Positions 8,219 to 18,118 are shown, numbered from the stretch's first letter. The stretch is 64,000 bases of DNA from Flavobacteriaceae bacterium PS02337 (GCA_029959285.1 JASCOE010000008.1:124001-188000), one strand, 5' to 3'. The notes: generated by a model not told the origin, from the letters alone. Translations and numbers: made by a program.

Positions 8219-11200
8219 ATGAAAAAACTAATGACTAACTTTATTCATTGGAAAGCTAACCACAGAGCAGTTCCTTTGATATTATTTTTGTTGCTGACAA
8301 GTAATTTTATTACAGCTCAGGTAAAGGTTTCAGGAACTGTTTCTGATGAAAAAGGATTATCGATTCCGGGTGCAAACATTTCGATTGCAGGTTCTAAAAC
8401 AGCAGTTTCTACTGACTTTGATGGTAAATATTCTATTGATGTTCCGCCAAATTCTACATTATTATTCTCTTTTATCGGTTTCACAACGCAAAAGGTAGTT
8501 GTTGATGGTAAAAGAACAATCAACGTAATTTTAAAATCTAACGCTGAAGACTTAAAAGATGTAGTTGTAATTGGATACGGAACGCAAAAGCGTAAAGATG
8601 TAAACAGTGCTATTTCTAGTATTGCTTCAAAAGATATTGAAAATCTTAAAGTGGCATCTTTCGATCAGATGATGCAAGGTAAAGCGGCTGGGGTAGTCGT
8701 AAATAGTAACTCTGGTGCTCCCGGAAGTAACGTTTCGGTGAGAATTCGTGGAATTTCTTCTTTGACAGGTACAAATGAGCCTTTGTACGTAATTGATGGT
8801 GTGCCAATTTCTGGAGATGCAAGAAATTCATCTACTTCTGGAAGAAATGCGGCGGGAGATTCTAACTTTTCAAATGCAGGAAATATTACTTTAAGTCCAT
8901 TATCTTTAATAAATCCAAATGATATTGAATCTATTGATATTTTGAAAGATGCTTCTGCAACAGCAATTTACGGTTCAAGAGGTGCAAATGGAGTTGTAAT
9001 TGTAACAACAAAATCGGGTAGAAAAGGAACAGGAAAATTGACTTACGAAAACTCGTATTCCTTTAGTAATCTGCCAAAAAAACTGCATTCTATGAACTTG
9101 CAAGAATATGCAATTCATCAAAATGCATTAGCAGATGTTTACGATCCAACAGCAAAACGTCCTGAGTTTGCTCATCCAGAAATTTTAGGAAAAGGAACAG
9201 ATTGGCAAGATGCGATTTATGAAACTGGAATTATGAAATCAAATCAGTTGTCTTTTTCTGGAGGTAAAGAAGGAATCAACTATTATATTTCTGGAGGAGT
9301 TTTAAACCAAGAAGGAATTGTAATTGAATCTGGATTTAAAAGATATAATTTCAGATCGAACATTGATGCACGAGTTAATAAATTTATCAAAGTTGGGGTA
9401 AATATTAGTGGAGCTATTACAGATGAAAAATTAACATTAAATGGTCAATTTAACGGAGTTGTTGCAACTTCTTTATTAGCAACTCCAGATGTTGCGGTTA
9501 GAGAATTATCAGGTGCATTTGCTGGTCCGCCAGCGGGAGGACAAACCTCTTTTGTGAATCCTGTTGCTACTTCATTATTAGGTTCAAATACTTTAGTTAG
9601 AAAAAATTATTCTGGAAATTTTTACACTCAAGTAGATATAGTAAAAGGTTTAGAATATCGTTTTGAAGCAGGTGGATATATTTATGAGAATTTAGGACAA
9701 CGTTTTGATCCGATGTATTCTTTAGGAAATGCGGTAAAAAGTTATGCCAACTTGTATTACAATCCATCAAGCGGAAATTCTTGGAACTTAAAAAACATGC
9801 TTACTTATAAAAATACAATTGGTAAACATAATTTTACAGTTTTAGCAGTTCAAGAATCGAACAGAGCGCACTGGGAAGGTTATTCTATAACAGGTTACGG
9901 TTATAAAGATAATAACGACAAATCGCTTTCGGCTTCAGATTTATCTAAAGCAGTTACAAGCGGTGTTTATTCTGGAACGCAAACTTTAGCTTCTTATTTA
10001 GGAAGGGTAGTTTACGATTACGGAGATTTATACGGATTGACAGCTTCTGTAAGAACAGACGGTTCTTCTAAATTCTTCGTTGGAAATAAATGGGGTGTTT
10101 TTAGTTCTGTAAGTGGTTCTTGGAAACTTTCTAATGAAAAATTCATGGAAGGAACAAGAAAATATGTTGACGGAATTAAATTTAGAGCTGGATGGGGACA
10201 AACTGGAAACAACCAAATTGGAAACAATTTATACGATTCTAATTTGCACCTTGTAAACAGTACAATGGGAACTTCATATCTTCCTTCAAATACGCCAAAT
10301 AAAGATTTGAAATGGGAAACGCAAGATCAAACCAACTTAGGTTTAGATTTTAATATGTTTAGTGCTAAACTTACTGCTTCGGTAGATGTTTATAAAAAGG
10401 TTTCTAAAAATTTCTTATACCAAGTGCCGCTTCCAAATTTCCTTTCAGGTGGTGGAGATTATGAAGGTGGTGTAAATCCTCCGTATTTTAATCTTGGAAG
10501 TATGGAAAATAAAGGTATCGAGGTTACTTTAGGATATACTGAAAAATTCTCAGAAAACTTTACTTGGAATGTTAGCGGAAACTTTACAAGATATGTAAAC
10601 GAAGTGACAAATATGGCTGGTTTAAATATTGTGAAAACAATGAATACGCTTGCTTACAACACCGTAACCGTTTCGAGAACAAGAGAAGGTCTTCCGATTG
10701 GTTCATTTATTGGTTATGAAGCTACAGGAATTTACAGAACTGATGATGATTTGACTAAATACGGTCACACAGATGCTTCAGGAAACAAAGTGGTTTTAAA
10801 AGATGGAACAAATTCTTTACAGCCAGCATTCCAAAAAGGAGATGTTATTTATAAAGATCAAAATAATGATGGTGTTATCGATTTGAATGATTTAGTGCCA
10901 ATTGGAAATCCAAACCCGAAATTTACTTACGGATTTACAAATAACTTTAAATACAAAAATGTCGATTTGTCTATTTTTCTTCAAGGAACTGCAGGAAATA
11001 AATTAATGAACTTAACACGTTTATCTGGAACGATGAACAGTTACATGGGAACAAATTATTTAACTGAAGCAGCAGATTTTTATTCAGCTTCAAATTTAGA
11101 TGCATCGCTTCCTAGGCCTTCAACTTATGATAATATTAATAATGCAATTTCAAGCCGCAATATTGAAAACGGATCATATCTAAGAATTCAGAACGTAACT

Positions 11201-11416
11201 TTAGGATATTCACTTCCTTCAGAAATGATTTCTAAACTAAGTTTAACAAGATTGAGAATTTATGCTTCTGGACAAAACTTATACACGTTTACGAAATATA
11301 AAGGATACGATCCTGAAGTAGGTAATTTTAACCAAGATGCATTGCTTTCTGGTGTCGATAACGGACGTTATCCTGTGCCGAGACAAATTACTTTTGGTTT
11401 TAATGTTGAATTTTAA
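8219..11416 (+). CDS. SusC/RagA-type TonB-dependent outer-membrane receptor
   Basis: 1065-residue transporter of oligosaccharides across the outer membrane. A signal ends near ITAQ (about residue 34). Next comes a carboxypeptidase-regulatory-like beta-sandwich (VSGTVSDEKGLSIPGANISI), then the plug domain with the SusC signature DVVVIGYGTQKRKDVNSAI, ANGVVIVTTKSG, and a 22-strand barrel ending in ITFGFNVEF with a terminal aromatic residue. It forms a pair with SusD twelve bases downstream. Within this locus the ligand is probably mannooligosaccharide, possibly galactosylated given the GH27 gene. Confidence 0.96.
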   Translation: MKKLMTNFIHWKANHRAVPLILFLLLTSNFITAQVKVSGTVSDEKGLSIPGANISIAGSKTAVSTDFDGKYSIDVPPNSTLLFSFIGFTTQKVVVDGKRTINVILKSNAEDLKDVVVIGYGTQKRKDVNSAISSIASKDIENLKVASFDQMMQGKAAGVVVNSNSGAPGSNVSVRIRGISSLTGTNEPLYVIDGVPISGDARNSSTSGRNAAGDSNFSNAGNITLSPLSLINPNDIESIDILKDASATAIYGSRGANGVVIVTTKSGRKGTGKLTYENSYSFSNLPKKLHSMNLQEYAIHQNALADVYDPTAKRPEFAHPEILGKGTDWQDAIYETGIMKSNQLSFSGGKEGINYYISGGVLNQEGIVIESGFKRYNFRSNIDARVNKFIKVGVNISGAITDEKLTLNGQFNGVVATSLLATPDVAVRELSGAFAGPPAGGQTSFVNPVATSLLGSNTLVRKNYSGNFYTQVDIVKGLEYRFEAGGYIYENLGQRFDPMYSLGNAVKSYANLYYNPSSGNSWNLKNMLTYKNTIGKHNFTVLAVQESNRAHWEGYSITGYGYKDNNDKSLSASDLSKAVTSGVYSGTQTLASYLGRVVYDYGDLYGLTASVRTDGSSKFFVGNKWGVFSSVSGSWKLSNEKFMEGTRKYVDGIKFRAGWGQTGNNQIGNNLYDSNLHLVNSTMGTSYLPSNTPNKDLKWETQDQTNLGLDFNMFSAKLTASVDVYKKVSKNFLYQVPLPNFLSGGGDYEGGVNPPYFNLGSMENKGIEVTLGYTEKFSENFTWNVSGNFTRYVNEVTNMAGLNIVKTMNTLAYNTVTVSRTREGLPIGSFIGYEATGIYRTDDDLTKYGHTDASGNKVVLKDGTNSLQPAFQKGDVIYKDQNNDGVIDLNDLVPIGNPNPKFTYGFTNNFKYKNVDLSIFLQGTAGNKLMNLTRLSGTMNSYMGTNYLTEAADFYSASNLDASLPRPSTYDNINNAISSRNIENGSYLRIQNVTLGYSLPSEMISKLSLTRLRIYASGQNLYTFTKYKGYDPEVGNFNQDALLSGVDNGRYPVPRQITFGFNVEF

Positions 11417-11428
11417 TACGAATTAAAT

Positions 11429-13027
11429 ATGAAAAATATAATACAAAGAAGCAGCGCAGTTTTTATGACATTATTAATGTTAATGTCTTCTTCTTGTTCT
11501 CAAGATTTCCTTGATGTTCCTGCTGAAGGAGCTCCAACTGTAGGTAATTACTATGATTCGGATACGAAATTGGACAATGCTGCCAACGGATTATACGGTA
11601 TCGTTTGGTTTAATATGAATAAATCGGCTTTTTACGGTATTACAGATGTTATTTCTGGAAATATGTATGCGAGCCCTTATAACGATTTTGGAAGATTTAC
11701 AGATTTGAGTTTTACCAATTCTCAGGCTTTTATTTCAGATGCATGGAGATCATGTTTTGGAGCAATTGCAAATTCTAACGCTTATATTAGCAACCTTCCA
11801 CAAAGTGTTGGTCCAAGTGTGAGCAAAGAAGCGTTGAATAATGCTTTAGGAGAAGCGCATTTCATTAGAGCTTTTTCATACTTTTTCTTAGTGAGATTAT
11901 GGGGAAATGTGCCAATTATCGAGAACAATGCAGATTATTCTAAGAATTTCGTGATTCCTAGTAATCCGGTTCAAGATGTTTACACCTTTATAGAAAACGA
12001 CTTAAAATATGCGATTGCAAATTTGAGACAAAAAAACAGAGGATCAGATTATGCTGCTAACGCGCACGTTTCTAGCGGATCTGCAAAAGCATTCTTGGCT
12101 AAAGTTTATTTGTATCAAAAGAAATACGATCTAGCAAAAGCTATGGCTCAGGAAGTAATCAATAGCGGAGAATTTAAACTACTTGGTGGCGAGGCTTTGC
12201 CAACAAAATCATTTGCAGATTTATGGCTTCAAAAAAATAACAATAACGAAGAGTCTATTTTTTCTTGGCAATGGACAGGAGCTGGAACATATTTCGAAGG
12301 AAACTTCTCTAATACTTTATTTGCTCCAGAAAACAGATTGGTAGAAACTACTTATTCTGGTCAGATTGCACCATCACAAGATTTAATTAAGAATGTTTTT
12401 GAAAATGGAGATAGAAGAAGAATCGAAACTTTTATGCTTCCAGGAGATTATTATCCAAATTTAACTTATGCTCAAACTTTGGCAGTAGATTCTCCAAAAC
12501 TTTTAGGATATACTTTCGAATTGAAAAATGAAGCTCAAAATTCTGGTGCTGGTTTGAAAAAATATGTAATCGGAAAAGAAAATCTTCCAATTACGGGGCC
12601 GTTTAATGCGCCATTTAATGGAGAAAGCAGTATGAACAGTTATATGATGCGTTATGCAGAATTATTATTAATTCATGCAGAAGCAACTCTTGGTTCACAA
12701 TCAGGAAGCACTACAGATGCAAACGCACTAAAATCATTCAACGCCGTTCGTAAAAGAGCAGGTTTAGCAGAGAAAACATCAATTTCTTTCAATGATATTT
12801 TCAAAGAAAGACGTGCAGAATTGGCTTGCGAAGGAGATTATTATTTTGATTTAGGTCGTCTTCCATTCGCGCAAGCGAAAGCAATTTTAGAAGCTCAGAA
12901 TAGAGGTGATAAAGAAAATGAGAAACACATCACGATATCAGCATCCAATTTATTATTGCCTTATCCAGCTGATGATTTAATTAAAAATCCAAAATTAACA
13001 GAAGTAGCACCGTATACTTTTAAATAA
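11429..13027 (+). CDS. SusD/RagB-type surface glycan-binding lipoprotein
   Basis: 532 residues; the lipoprotein signal ends in LMSSSCSQDFLDVP, where the SusD-typical DFLD follows the lipidated cysteine. The body has the TPR-like helices of SusD (NALGEAHFIRAFSYFFLVRLWGNVP) and the C-terminal signature FKERRAELACEGDYYFDLGR. It lids the SusC barrel and captures glycan at the cell surface. Encoded 12 bases after susC and 15 bases before the IPT/TIG lipoprotein gene. Confidence 0.96.
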   Translation: MKNIIQRSSAVFMTLLMLMSSSCSQDFLDVPAEGAPTVGNYYDSDTKLDNAANGLYGIVWFNMNKSAFYGITDVISGNMYASPYNDFGRFTDLSFTNSQAFISDAWRSCFGAIANSNAYISNLPQSVGPSVSKEALNNALGEAHFIRAFSYFFLVRLWGNVPIIENNADYSKNFVIPSNPVQDVYTFIENDLKYAIANLRQKNRGSDYAANAHVSSGSAKAFLAKVYLYQKKYDLAKAMAQEVINSGEFKLLGGEALPTKSFADLWLQKNNNNEESIFSWQWTGAGTYFEGNFSNTLFAPENRLVETTYSGQIAPSQDLIKNVFENGDRRRIETFMLPGDYYPNLTYAQTLAVDSPKLLGYTFELKNEAQNSGAGLKKYVIGKENLPITGPFNAPFNGESSMNSYMMRYAELLLIHAEATLGSQSGSTTDANALKSFNAVRKRAGLAEKTSISFNDIFKERRAELACEGDYYFDLGRLPFAQAKAILEAQNRGDKENEKHITISASNLLLPYPADDLIKNPKLTEVAPYTFK

Positions 13028-13042
13028 TTTAAAAATATAAAT

Positions 13043-14101
13043 ATGAAAAATCTAAAAATTGTTTCGTTAGCAGCGTGCATAGCATTGATGCTTTCTTTAA
13101 TGTTTTTTACTTCATGCTCTAATGATGATATTGCTTCATCTTCTTCGGGAGGAGCGCCAGTTATAGAAAGTGTTGTGCGTTCAGGTTACGATGAAGATGG
13201 AAAAATGTTTCCGTCAACTCCTGTAACTGTTGGTGATCCTAAAAATTATTATATCATTCACGGTAAAGGTTTATTAACTACAGAAAAAATCTACTTTAAT
13301 GATTATGATACTTATTTCAGACCAACATTTGTAACAGATACTGATATAGTAGTTTTAATTGATGAAAATACTCCTTACGCAAATGCATCAAATGAGTTAA
13401 AAATCGTTACGAAAAATGGTACCGTTACTATGCCCTTTACGGTTGCGCCTCCGGTTCCAACTTTTTCAGGATTTAATTCTATCAATTGTGCAGCAGGTGA
13501 TGAGGTTATCATTAAAGGTAAATATTTCTTAAATCCTGTGGTTACGCTTGCAAAAACAGCTACACTACCAGAAGTTCCTGTTACGATTGTTTCTTCGACT
13601 TTAGAGCAGATTATTGTAAAAATTCCTGCGAATGCAGATTATAGAAATCTTGCTGTAACTAATATTTCAGGGACTGCGGTTTCAAAAGAAGCAATCGGTA
13701 CAGCTTTATATGATGATAAATTATATGGAATGCAATGGGGTGGACCTTGGGCAGGAAAAGGTGTTAATTTTGATTTTGATGGAGATTCTTATCAAGGTGA
13801 AAAATCTTGGCAATGGACTTTCGGCGGTTGGGACGGTGGAAACTGGGGCTTCAATGTTGATTTATCTAAATATAAAGCCTTCAGAATTGCTGTGAAAGGA
13901 GCTAAAAATGGTCAAGTAAACTTTAGTATGAATGGAGGAGCTAACTACGTAATTCCTGTAACAACTACTTGGGTTTACATCGAAATTCCATTCGATAAAT
14001 TAGGAAATCCTACTGTTTTGTCAATGATTACTTTTCAAGAATCTAATAATGACGGCGGAAATGTCGTGCTGTTTGATGATTTAGGATTTGTATTAAAATA
14101 A
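13043..14101 (+). CDS. IPT/TIG-domain surface glycan-binding lipoprotein (SusE/F-position)
   Basis: 352 residues with lipoprotein signal LMFFTSCSND. Two IPT/TIG-like immunoglobulin folds can be traced, the second starting at PVPTFSGFNSINCAAGDEVIIKG. The C-terminal third (from about residue 225) is tryptophan- and glycine-rich, with WGGPWAGKGVNFDFDG and WQWTFGGWDGGNWGF, and ends like a jelly-roll glycan-binding domain. Proteins of this build in the third position after susCD are surface glycan-binding proteins. The exposed tryptophans suit stacking on mannan. It has no catalytic residues I can recognise. A strong hairpin follows the gene. Confidence 0.8.
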   Translation: MKNLKIVSLAACIALMLSLMFFTSCSNDDIASSSSGGAPVIESVVRSGYDEDGKMFPSTPVTVGDPKNYYIIHGKGLLTTEKIYFNDYDTYFRPTFVTDTDIVVLIDENTPYANASNELKIVTKNGTVTMPFTVAPPVPTFSGFNSINCAAGDEVIIKGKYFLNPVVTLAKTATLPEVPVTIVSSTLEQIIVKIPANADYRNLAVTNISGTAVSKEAIGTALYDDKLYGMQWGGPWAGKGVNFDFDGDSYQGEKSWQWTFGGWDGGNWGFNVDLSKYKAFRIAVKGAKNGQVNFSMNGGANYVIPVTTTWVYIEIPFDKLGNPTVLSMITFQESNNDGGNVVLFDDLGFVLK

Positions 14102-14125
14102 GATTCTGTTTTGAGTTAGTTTGTG

Positions 14126-14163
14126 AGATGTTCCCTAGTTGAAAGATTAGGGAACATCTTTTT
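14126..14163 (+). terminator. Rho-independent terminator or attenuating hairpin
   Basis: Perfect 12-bp stem AGATGTTCCCTA / TAGGGAACATCT with a ten-base loop, followed by a short T run. It separates susCD and the binding-protein gene from the GH27 and GH5 genes, so the enzymes may be transcribed by read-through at lower level. Confidence 0.75.
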
Positions 14164-14185
14164 ATAATAATTTAAGTTTTATAAA

Positions 14186-15418
14186 ATGAAAAAAATCACC
14201 TTGTTATTTGCTTTAAGCATTTTCAGTTTTAGTTTCGGTCAGGGAAATACACATAAACAGCAGGCAGGAAAATTTGAAGGTCTTGCTATGACTCCGCCAA
14301 TGGGTTGGAATTCTTGGAATACTTTCGCAACTAATATTGATGAGAAACTGGTAAAAGAAACTGCAGATATAATGGTTTCTTCAGGCTTGGCCGCTGCGGG
14401 TTATAATTATATTGTATTAGACGACGGCTGGATGACGCATGAACGCGATGCGAATGGTGATTTAGTTCCAGATCCTCAAAAATTCCCAAACGGAATGAAA
14501 GCACTTATCGATTATGTTCATAGTAAAGGTTTAAAATTCGGTTTGTACAATTGCGCAGGAACAAAAACGTGTGCTGGTTATCCCGGAACACGAGGTTACG
14601 AATATCAAGATGCAAGATTTTATGCAAAATTAGGAATCGATTTTCTAAAATATGATTGGTGCAACACAGAAGGAATTACTGCAAAAGAGGCTTATACAAC
14701 AATGAGTAACGCGCTTAAAACTGCTGGAAGACCAATTGTTTTCAGTCTTTGCGAATGGGGCGATAATAAACCTTGGGAATGGGGAAAACCAGTTGGAAAT
14801 CTTTGGAGAATTTCTGGAGATATTTATCCTTGTTTCGATTGCGAATTCAAACATCCAGAAAATTGGTCGTCTTGGGGATTCATGAAAATTGCCGATATGC
14901 GAAAAGATATTCGTAAATATTCTGGTCCAGATCATTGGAATGATTTTGATATGATGGAAGTTGGAAACGAAATGAACGATACAGAAGATAAGTCGCATTT
15001 TGCCATGTGGTGTATGCTTTCTTCGCCTTTATTTACAGGAAATGATTATCGAAAAATGTCTAAAGAAACGCTGGCAATTTTAACTAATAAAGAATTGCTT
15101 TCAGTAAATCAAGATAAACTTGGAATTCAAGGTTTTAAATATACTATTTTAGACGGAGTAGAAGTGTGGGTAAAACCGCTTTCAGACGGAGCTTGGGCAA
15201 TTAGTTTTATAAATAAATCTGATACTTCAAAAAAAGTTAATTTCGATTGGAAGAAAAACACCATTAAAGATGCAGATTTTGGTTATCAAGCCAATTTCAA
15301 CAAAACAATTTTCAAAATAAAAGACCTTTGGAAAAATAAAGAAATTGGAAATACCAAAAAAGCTTTTACTGCTGAAATTCCTTCGCATGACGTTATTACT
15401 TTAAAATTAATTCCTTAA
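14186..15418 (+). CDS. GH27 alpha-galactosidase
   Basis: 410-residue exported enzyme; signal peptide MKKITLLFALSIFSFSFGQ. GH27 hallmarks: MTPPMGWNSWNTF near residue 35, VLDDGW, FLKYDWC with the nucleophile Asp at about residue 157, and WRISGDI with the acid/base Asp at about 212. The C-terminal antiparallel beta domain is present. It removes alpha-1,6-galactose side chains from galactomannan, opening the backbone to the GH26 enzymes. It precedes the GH5 gene by eleven bases. Activity assignment is strong from motifs; galactomannan as substrate is from context. Confidence 0.94.
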   Translation: MKKITLLFALSIFSFSFGQGNTHKQQAGKFEGLAMTPPMGWNSWNTFATNIDEKLVKETADIMVSSGLAAAGYNYIVLDDGWMTHERDANGDLVPDPQKFPNGMKALIDYVHSKGLKFGLYNCAGTKTCAGYPGTRGYEYQDARFYAKLGIDFLKYDWCNTEGITAKEAYTTMSNALKTAGRPIVFSLCEWGDNKPWEWGKPVGNLWRISGDIYPCFDCEFKHPENWSSWGFMKIADMRKDIRKYSGPDHWNDFDMMEVGNEMNDTEDKSHFAMWCMLSSPLFTGNDYRKMSKETLAILTNKELLSVNQDKLGIQGFKYTILDGVEVWVKPLSDGAWAISFINKSDTSKKVNFDWKKNTIKDADFGYQANFNKTIFKIKDLWKNKEIGNTKKAFTAEIPSHDVITLKLIP

Positions 15419-15429
15419 AAAATATCATT

Positions 15430-16391
15430 ATGAAATCAAAGTTTTGGTTTGTCGCTTTTTCTCTTTTAATGATTATAAATGTTTCAAAAGCGCAATTTGT
15501 AAAAAAACATGGTCAATTAAGTGTGCAGGGAACGCAGCTTGTCGATAAAAATAATAATCCAATCGTGCTCCGCGGATTAAGTTTTGGCTGGCATAGTATG
15601 TGGCCGAGATTTTATAATGAAAAAGCAGTAAGTTGGCTAAAAAAGGATTTTAATTGCAATGTTGTACGCGCCGCAATGGGAATTGAACTTGGAGATCATT
15701 CTTATAATAATGACCCTCAATTTTCTAAAGAAAAAGTTGAAGCTGTCGTAAATGGCGCAATTAAATCTGATATATATGTAATTATAGATTGGCACAGTCA
15801 TAATGTCAATTAAAAGAAGCCAAAAAGTTTTTTGATGAAATCTCCAAAAAGTACGCAAAGTATCCTAACATTATATATGAGGTATTTAATGAGCCGGATT
15901 ATGAAACTTGGTGGGAAGTAAAAACTTATGCAGAAGAAATTATTAGAGTAATACGAGAAAACGATCCTAACAATATTATTTTGGTGGGCTGTCCGCATTG
16001 GGATCAAGATATAGATCTTCCAGCCGAAGATCCGATTGTAGGTTATACTAATATAATGTATACCATGCATTTTTATGCCGCAACGCATGGCAAATACTTA
16101 AGAGATCGAACAGATGCGGCTATAAAAAGTGGTTTGCCGGTTTTTATTTCAGAATCTGCGGGAATGGAAGCCTCTGGAGACGGACCTTTAAATTATCAAG
16201 CATGGCAAGATTATATCGATTGGATGGAATCTAAAAAATTGAGCTGGGTTACTTGGTCAGTTTCAGATAAAGATGAAACTTGTTCTATTCTGAAAAAATC
16301 TGCAAACTCTGAAGGAAAATGGAAAGATGAAGATTTGAAAGAATCTGGAATTAAAGTGCGCGAATATTTAAGGAAATATAATAAGGAGTAA
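15430..16391 (+). pseudogene. GH5 endo-glycanase (beta-mannanase/endoglucanase-like) interrupted by a -1 frameshift
   Basis: The first frame (15430-15813) gives a signal peptide ending in SKAQ and the GH5 start (VLRGLSFGWHS, YVIIDWHSHNVN) and then hits TAA at 15811. The reading continues from 15804 in another frame with KEAKKFFDEISKKYAKYPN, then VFNEP (acid/base Glu), YTMHFYA, and VFISESAG (nucleophile Glu), to 16391. The two parts join without loss if one T or A is restored in the AATTAAAA run at about 15809-15815, giving about 320 residues, a normal GH5 length. A single-base deletion or a sequencing error in the run explains this. If real, no active enzyme is made from this copy. GH5 subfamily cannot be fixed by eye; mannan context suggests mannanase. 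Confidence 0.85.
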
Positions 16392-16411
16392 TAGTTAGTT
16401 TTGTTTTCATT

Positions 16412-16447
16412 AAAAAAAGTCTGTTCAGTTTCTGAGCAGGCTTTTTT
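16412..16447 (+). terminator. Terminator at the end of the mannan locus
   Basis: Eleven-pair stem AGTCTGTTCAG / CTGAGCAGGCT with G-T wobbles and a TTT loop, preceded by an A run and followed by TTTTT; works in both directions in principle. Confidence 0.8.
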
Positions 16448-16608
16448 GTTTTCAAAACATTTGAATTAAAAATTTGAGGTCTTAAAACAGCAAAGTAAGA
16501 GTGATTTTAGATTAATATTTTGTAAGAATTATACTTGTTGAGAATTTGCGTTATTGAGAAGGTTTGAAATGGTTGTTGTATCCTTGTTTTTTATTTAAAA
16601 TTTTCAAT

Positions 16609-16637
16609 AACCCCTATTTTTTAGGGGGTTTTGTTTT
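16609..16637 (+). terminator. Orphan terminator-like hairpin
   Basis: AACCCC pairs with GGGGTT (one extra G) around a T-rich loop, followed by TTTTGTTTTT. No gene precedes it after the earlier terminator at 16412-16447, so it may end an unrecognised short transcript or be a relic. Confidence 0.35.
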
Positions 16638-16995
16638 TAAAAGATGTTTTATTGGTTGTTTGATCTTGTTTTTTGTAGTAAAAATTATATTTGACCCTAT
16701 TTATTTTGTAAAAACTCTTAAAATTTTGTTATTGAATTTTCAAAAACAATTCGTGATAAATATGAAATAACGATTATTGGAAGATTAATTTTTGTAATCC
16801 GTAATTCTTCGCTCAAAACGTCAAAAAAGTACTTTTGAATTATTCTGATCATACAAAAGTTAATAAATTCGCTAATGAAAATGAAGATGATTTGAGGGAG
16901 AATGAAAGTTTTTAGAAATGACTTATACTATTACATAGATATATAAAAGATTAACTAACCAGAATCAATTTAATAACTAAAAACCAATTTAAAAC

Positions 16996-18087
16996 ATGAA
17001 AAAAGCATTTTACATTTTAACCGCCATGTTAACAAGTTCTTTTGCCTTTGCCCAAGAAGATGAAGCTGCTGCTCCACCTGCAACCACTTGGGGAGGTTCT
17101 GCTGATGCGTATTACAAATATGATTTTTCAAAACAAATGAATGGATTAACGAGCTTCACCAACTCTCAGAATTCATTTGAATTAGGAATGGCTTCTGTAG
17201 AAGCAAGTCATACTTTCGGAAAAGCATCTGTATTTGTAGATTTAGGTTTCGGAAAAAGAGCGGGAGAATTTTCATATAATGAAACAGCTGATAAAGATGG
17301 AAGTGCAAGATTTTTAATTAAACAATTATACTTCACGTATAATGTAACAGAAAAATTCAAATTCGTAGCGGGTAGTTTCGGAACTCATATCGGATATGAA
17401 GTATTAGATGCAGTAGATAACAAAAACTACAGTATGTCTTACGCTTTCTCTTATGGACCATTTTTTAATACTGGTTTGAAAGCGCAATATACTTCTGATA
17501 AATTTACGGCTATGTTAGGGGTTACAAACCCAACAGATTTTAAATCTGCAATGGATGCAGGTTCATATCAAAAAACGTTTATCGGACAAGTTGGATATAT
17601 TGGAGAAACAGGAAGTGCTTACTTGAATTTTACAACAGGAAGTACAAATCCAATTCCAGGAAGTACAATTCCGGTTTCAGATGAAAACAAAACGCAATTT
17701 GATTTAACAGCTTCTAAAACAATCAGCGATAGTTTTGCACTTGGTTTAAACGCTACTTATGCTAAAACTACAAATGATTTTGATAGCAATTTAGATGGAG
17801 AATGGTTTTCATTAGTAGGATATGCAAACTACTCATTTAGCCCATCATTGCTTTTAGCTTACAGAATTGAATATTTTGATGCGAAAGATGCTGCTCCAAG
17901 TTTAGGAACTTTGGCTGGATCTAGTGTTTTTGCTAACACCGTTTCTTTAAACTTTAAAGTTGGAAAACTAACCATAATTCCTGAGCTAAGATACGACGCT
18001 GCATCAGAAGATATCTTTTTAGATAAAGATGTAATGCCAACAGGAGGAAGCTTCTACGGATTAATTGCTACAACATACTCTTTCTAG
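16996..18087 (+). CDS. Outer-membrane beta-barrel porin, BBP2/OmpL-like
   Basis: 363 residues with signal peptide ending FAFAQ. The mature chain has alternating hydrophobic strands and family-typical stretches: GSADAYYKYDF near the start, ASVFVDLGFGKRAGEF, and the inward-folded segment AGSFGTHIGYEVLDAVDNKNYSMSY; it ends in TYSF, a C-terminal aromatic as in barrel proteins. The AGxFxTxxGYExxD pattern is typical of the putative beta-barrel porin-2 family. It stands alone with its own terminator. Substrate is unknown; similar proteins are annotated simply as porins. Confidence 0.85.
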   Translation: MKKAFYILTAMLTSSFAFAQEDEAAAPPATTWGGSADAYYKYDFSKQMNGLTSFTNSQNSFELGMASVEASHTFGKASVFVDLGFGKRAGEFSYNETADKDGSARFLIKQLYFTYNVTEKFKFVAGSFGTHIGYEVLDAVDNKNYSMSYAFSYGPFFNTGLKAQYTSDKFTAMLGVTNPTDFKSAMDAGSYQKTFIGQVGYIGETGSAYLNFTTGSTNPIPGSTIPVSDENKTQFDLTASKTISDSFALGLNATYAKTTNDFDSNLDGEWFSLVGYANYSFSPSLLLAYRIEYFDAKDAAPSLGTLAGSSVFANTVSLNFKVGKLTIIPELRYDAASEDIFLDKDVMPTGGSFYGLIATTYSF

Positions 18088-18118
18088 AGATAAAGATTGA
18101 TATTTTTTTTTTTTTTTT

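Larger units (their letters stand above)
16392..16995. other. 604-bp intergenic region after mannan locus
   Basis: Contains the GH5 terminator at 16412-16447 and a second orphan hairpin at 16609-16637. The only open frame of note (16564-16770) is a phenylalanine-rich translation of T-tracts and is not credible. No clear TAnnTTTG promoter for the porin gene was found. Confidence 0.6.

Noticed and set aside
16564-16770. 68-residue Phe/Leu/Ile-rich open frame that looks like a membrane peptide
   Set aside because: It is a translation of T tracts and crosses a terminator-like hairpin; no promoter or conserved motif.
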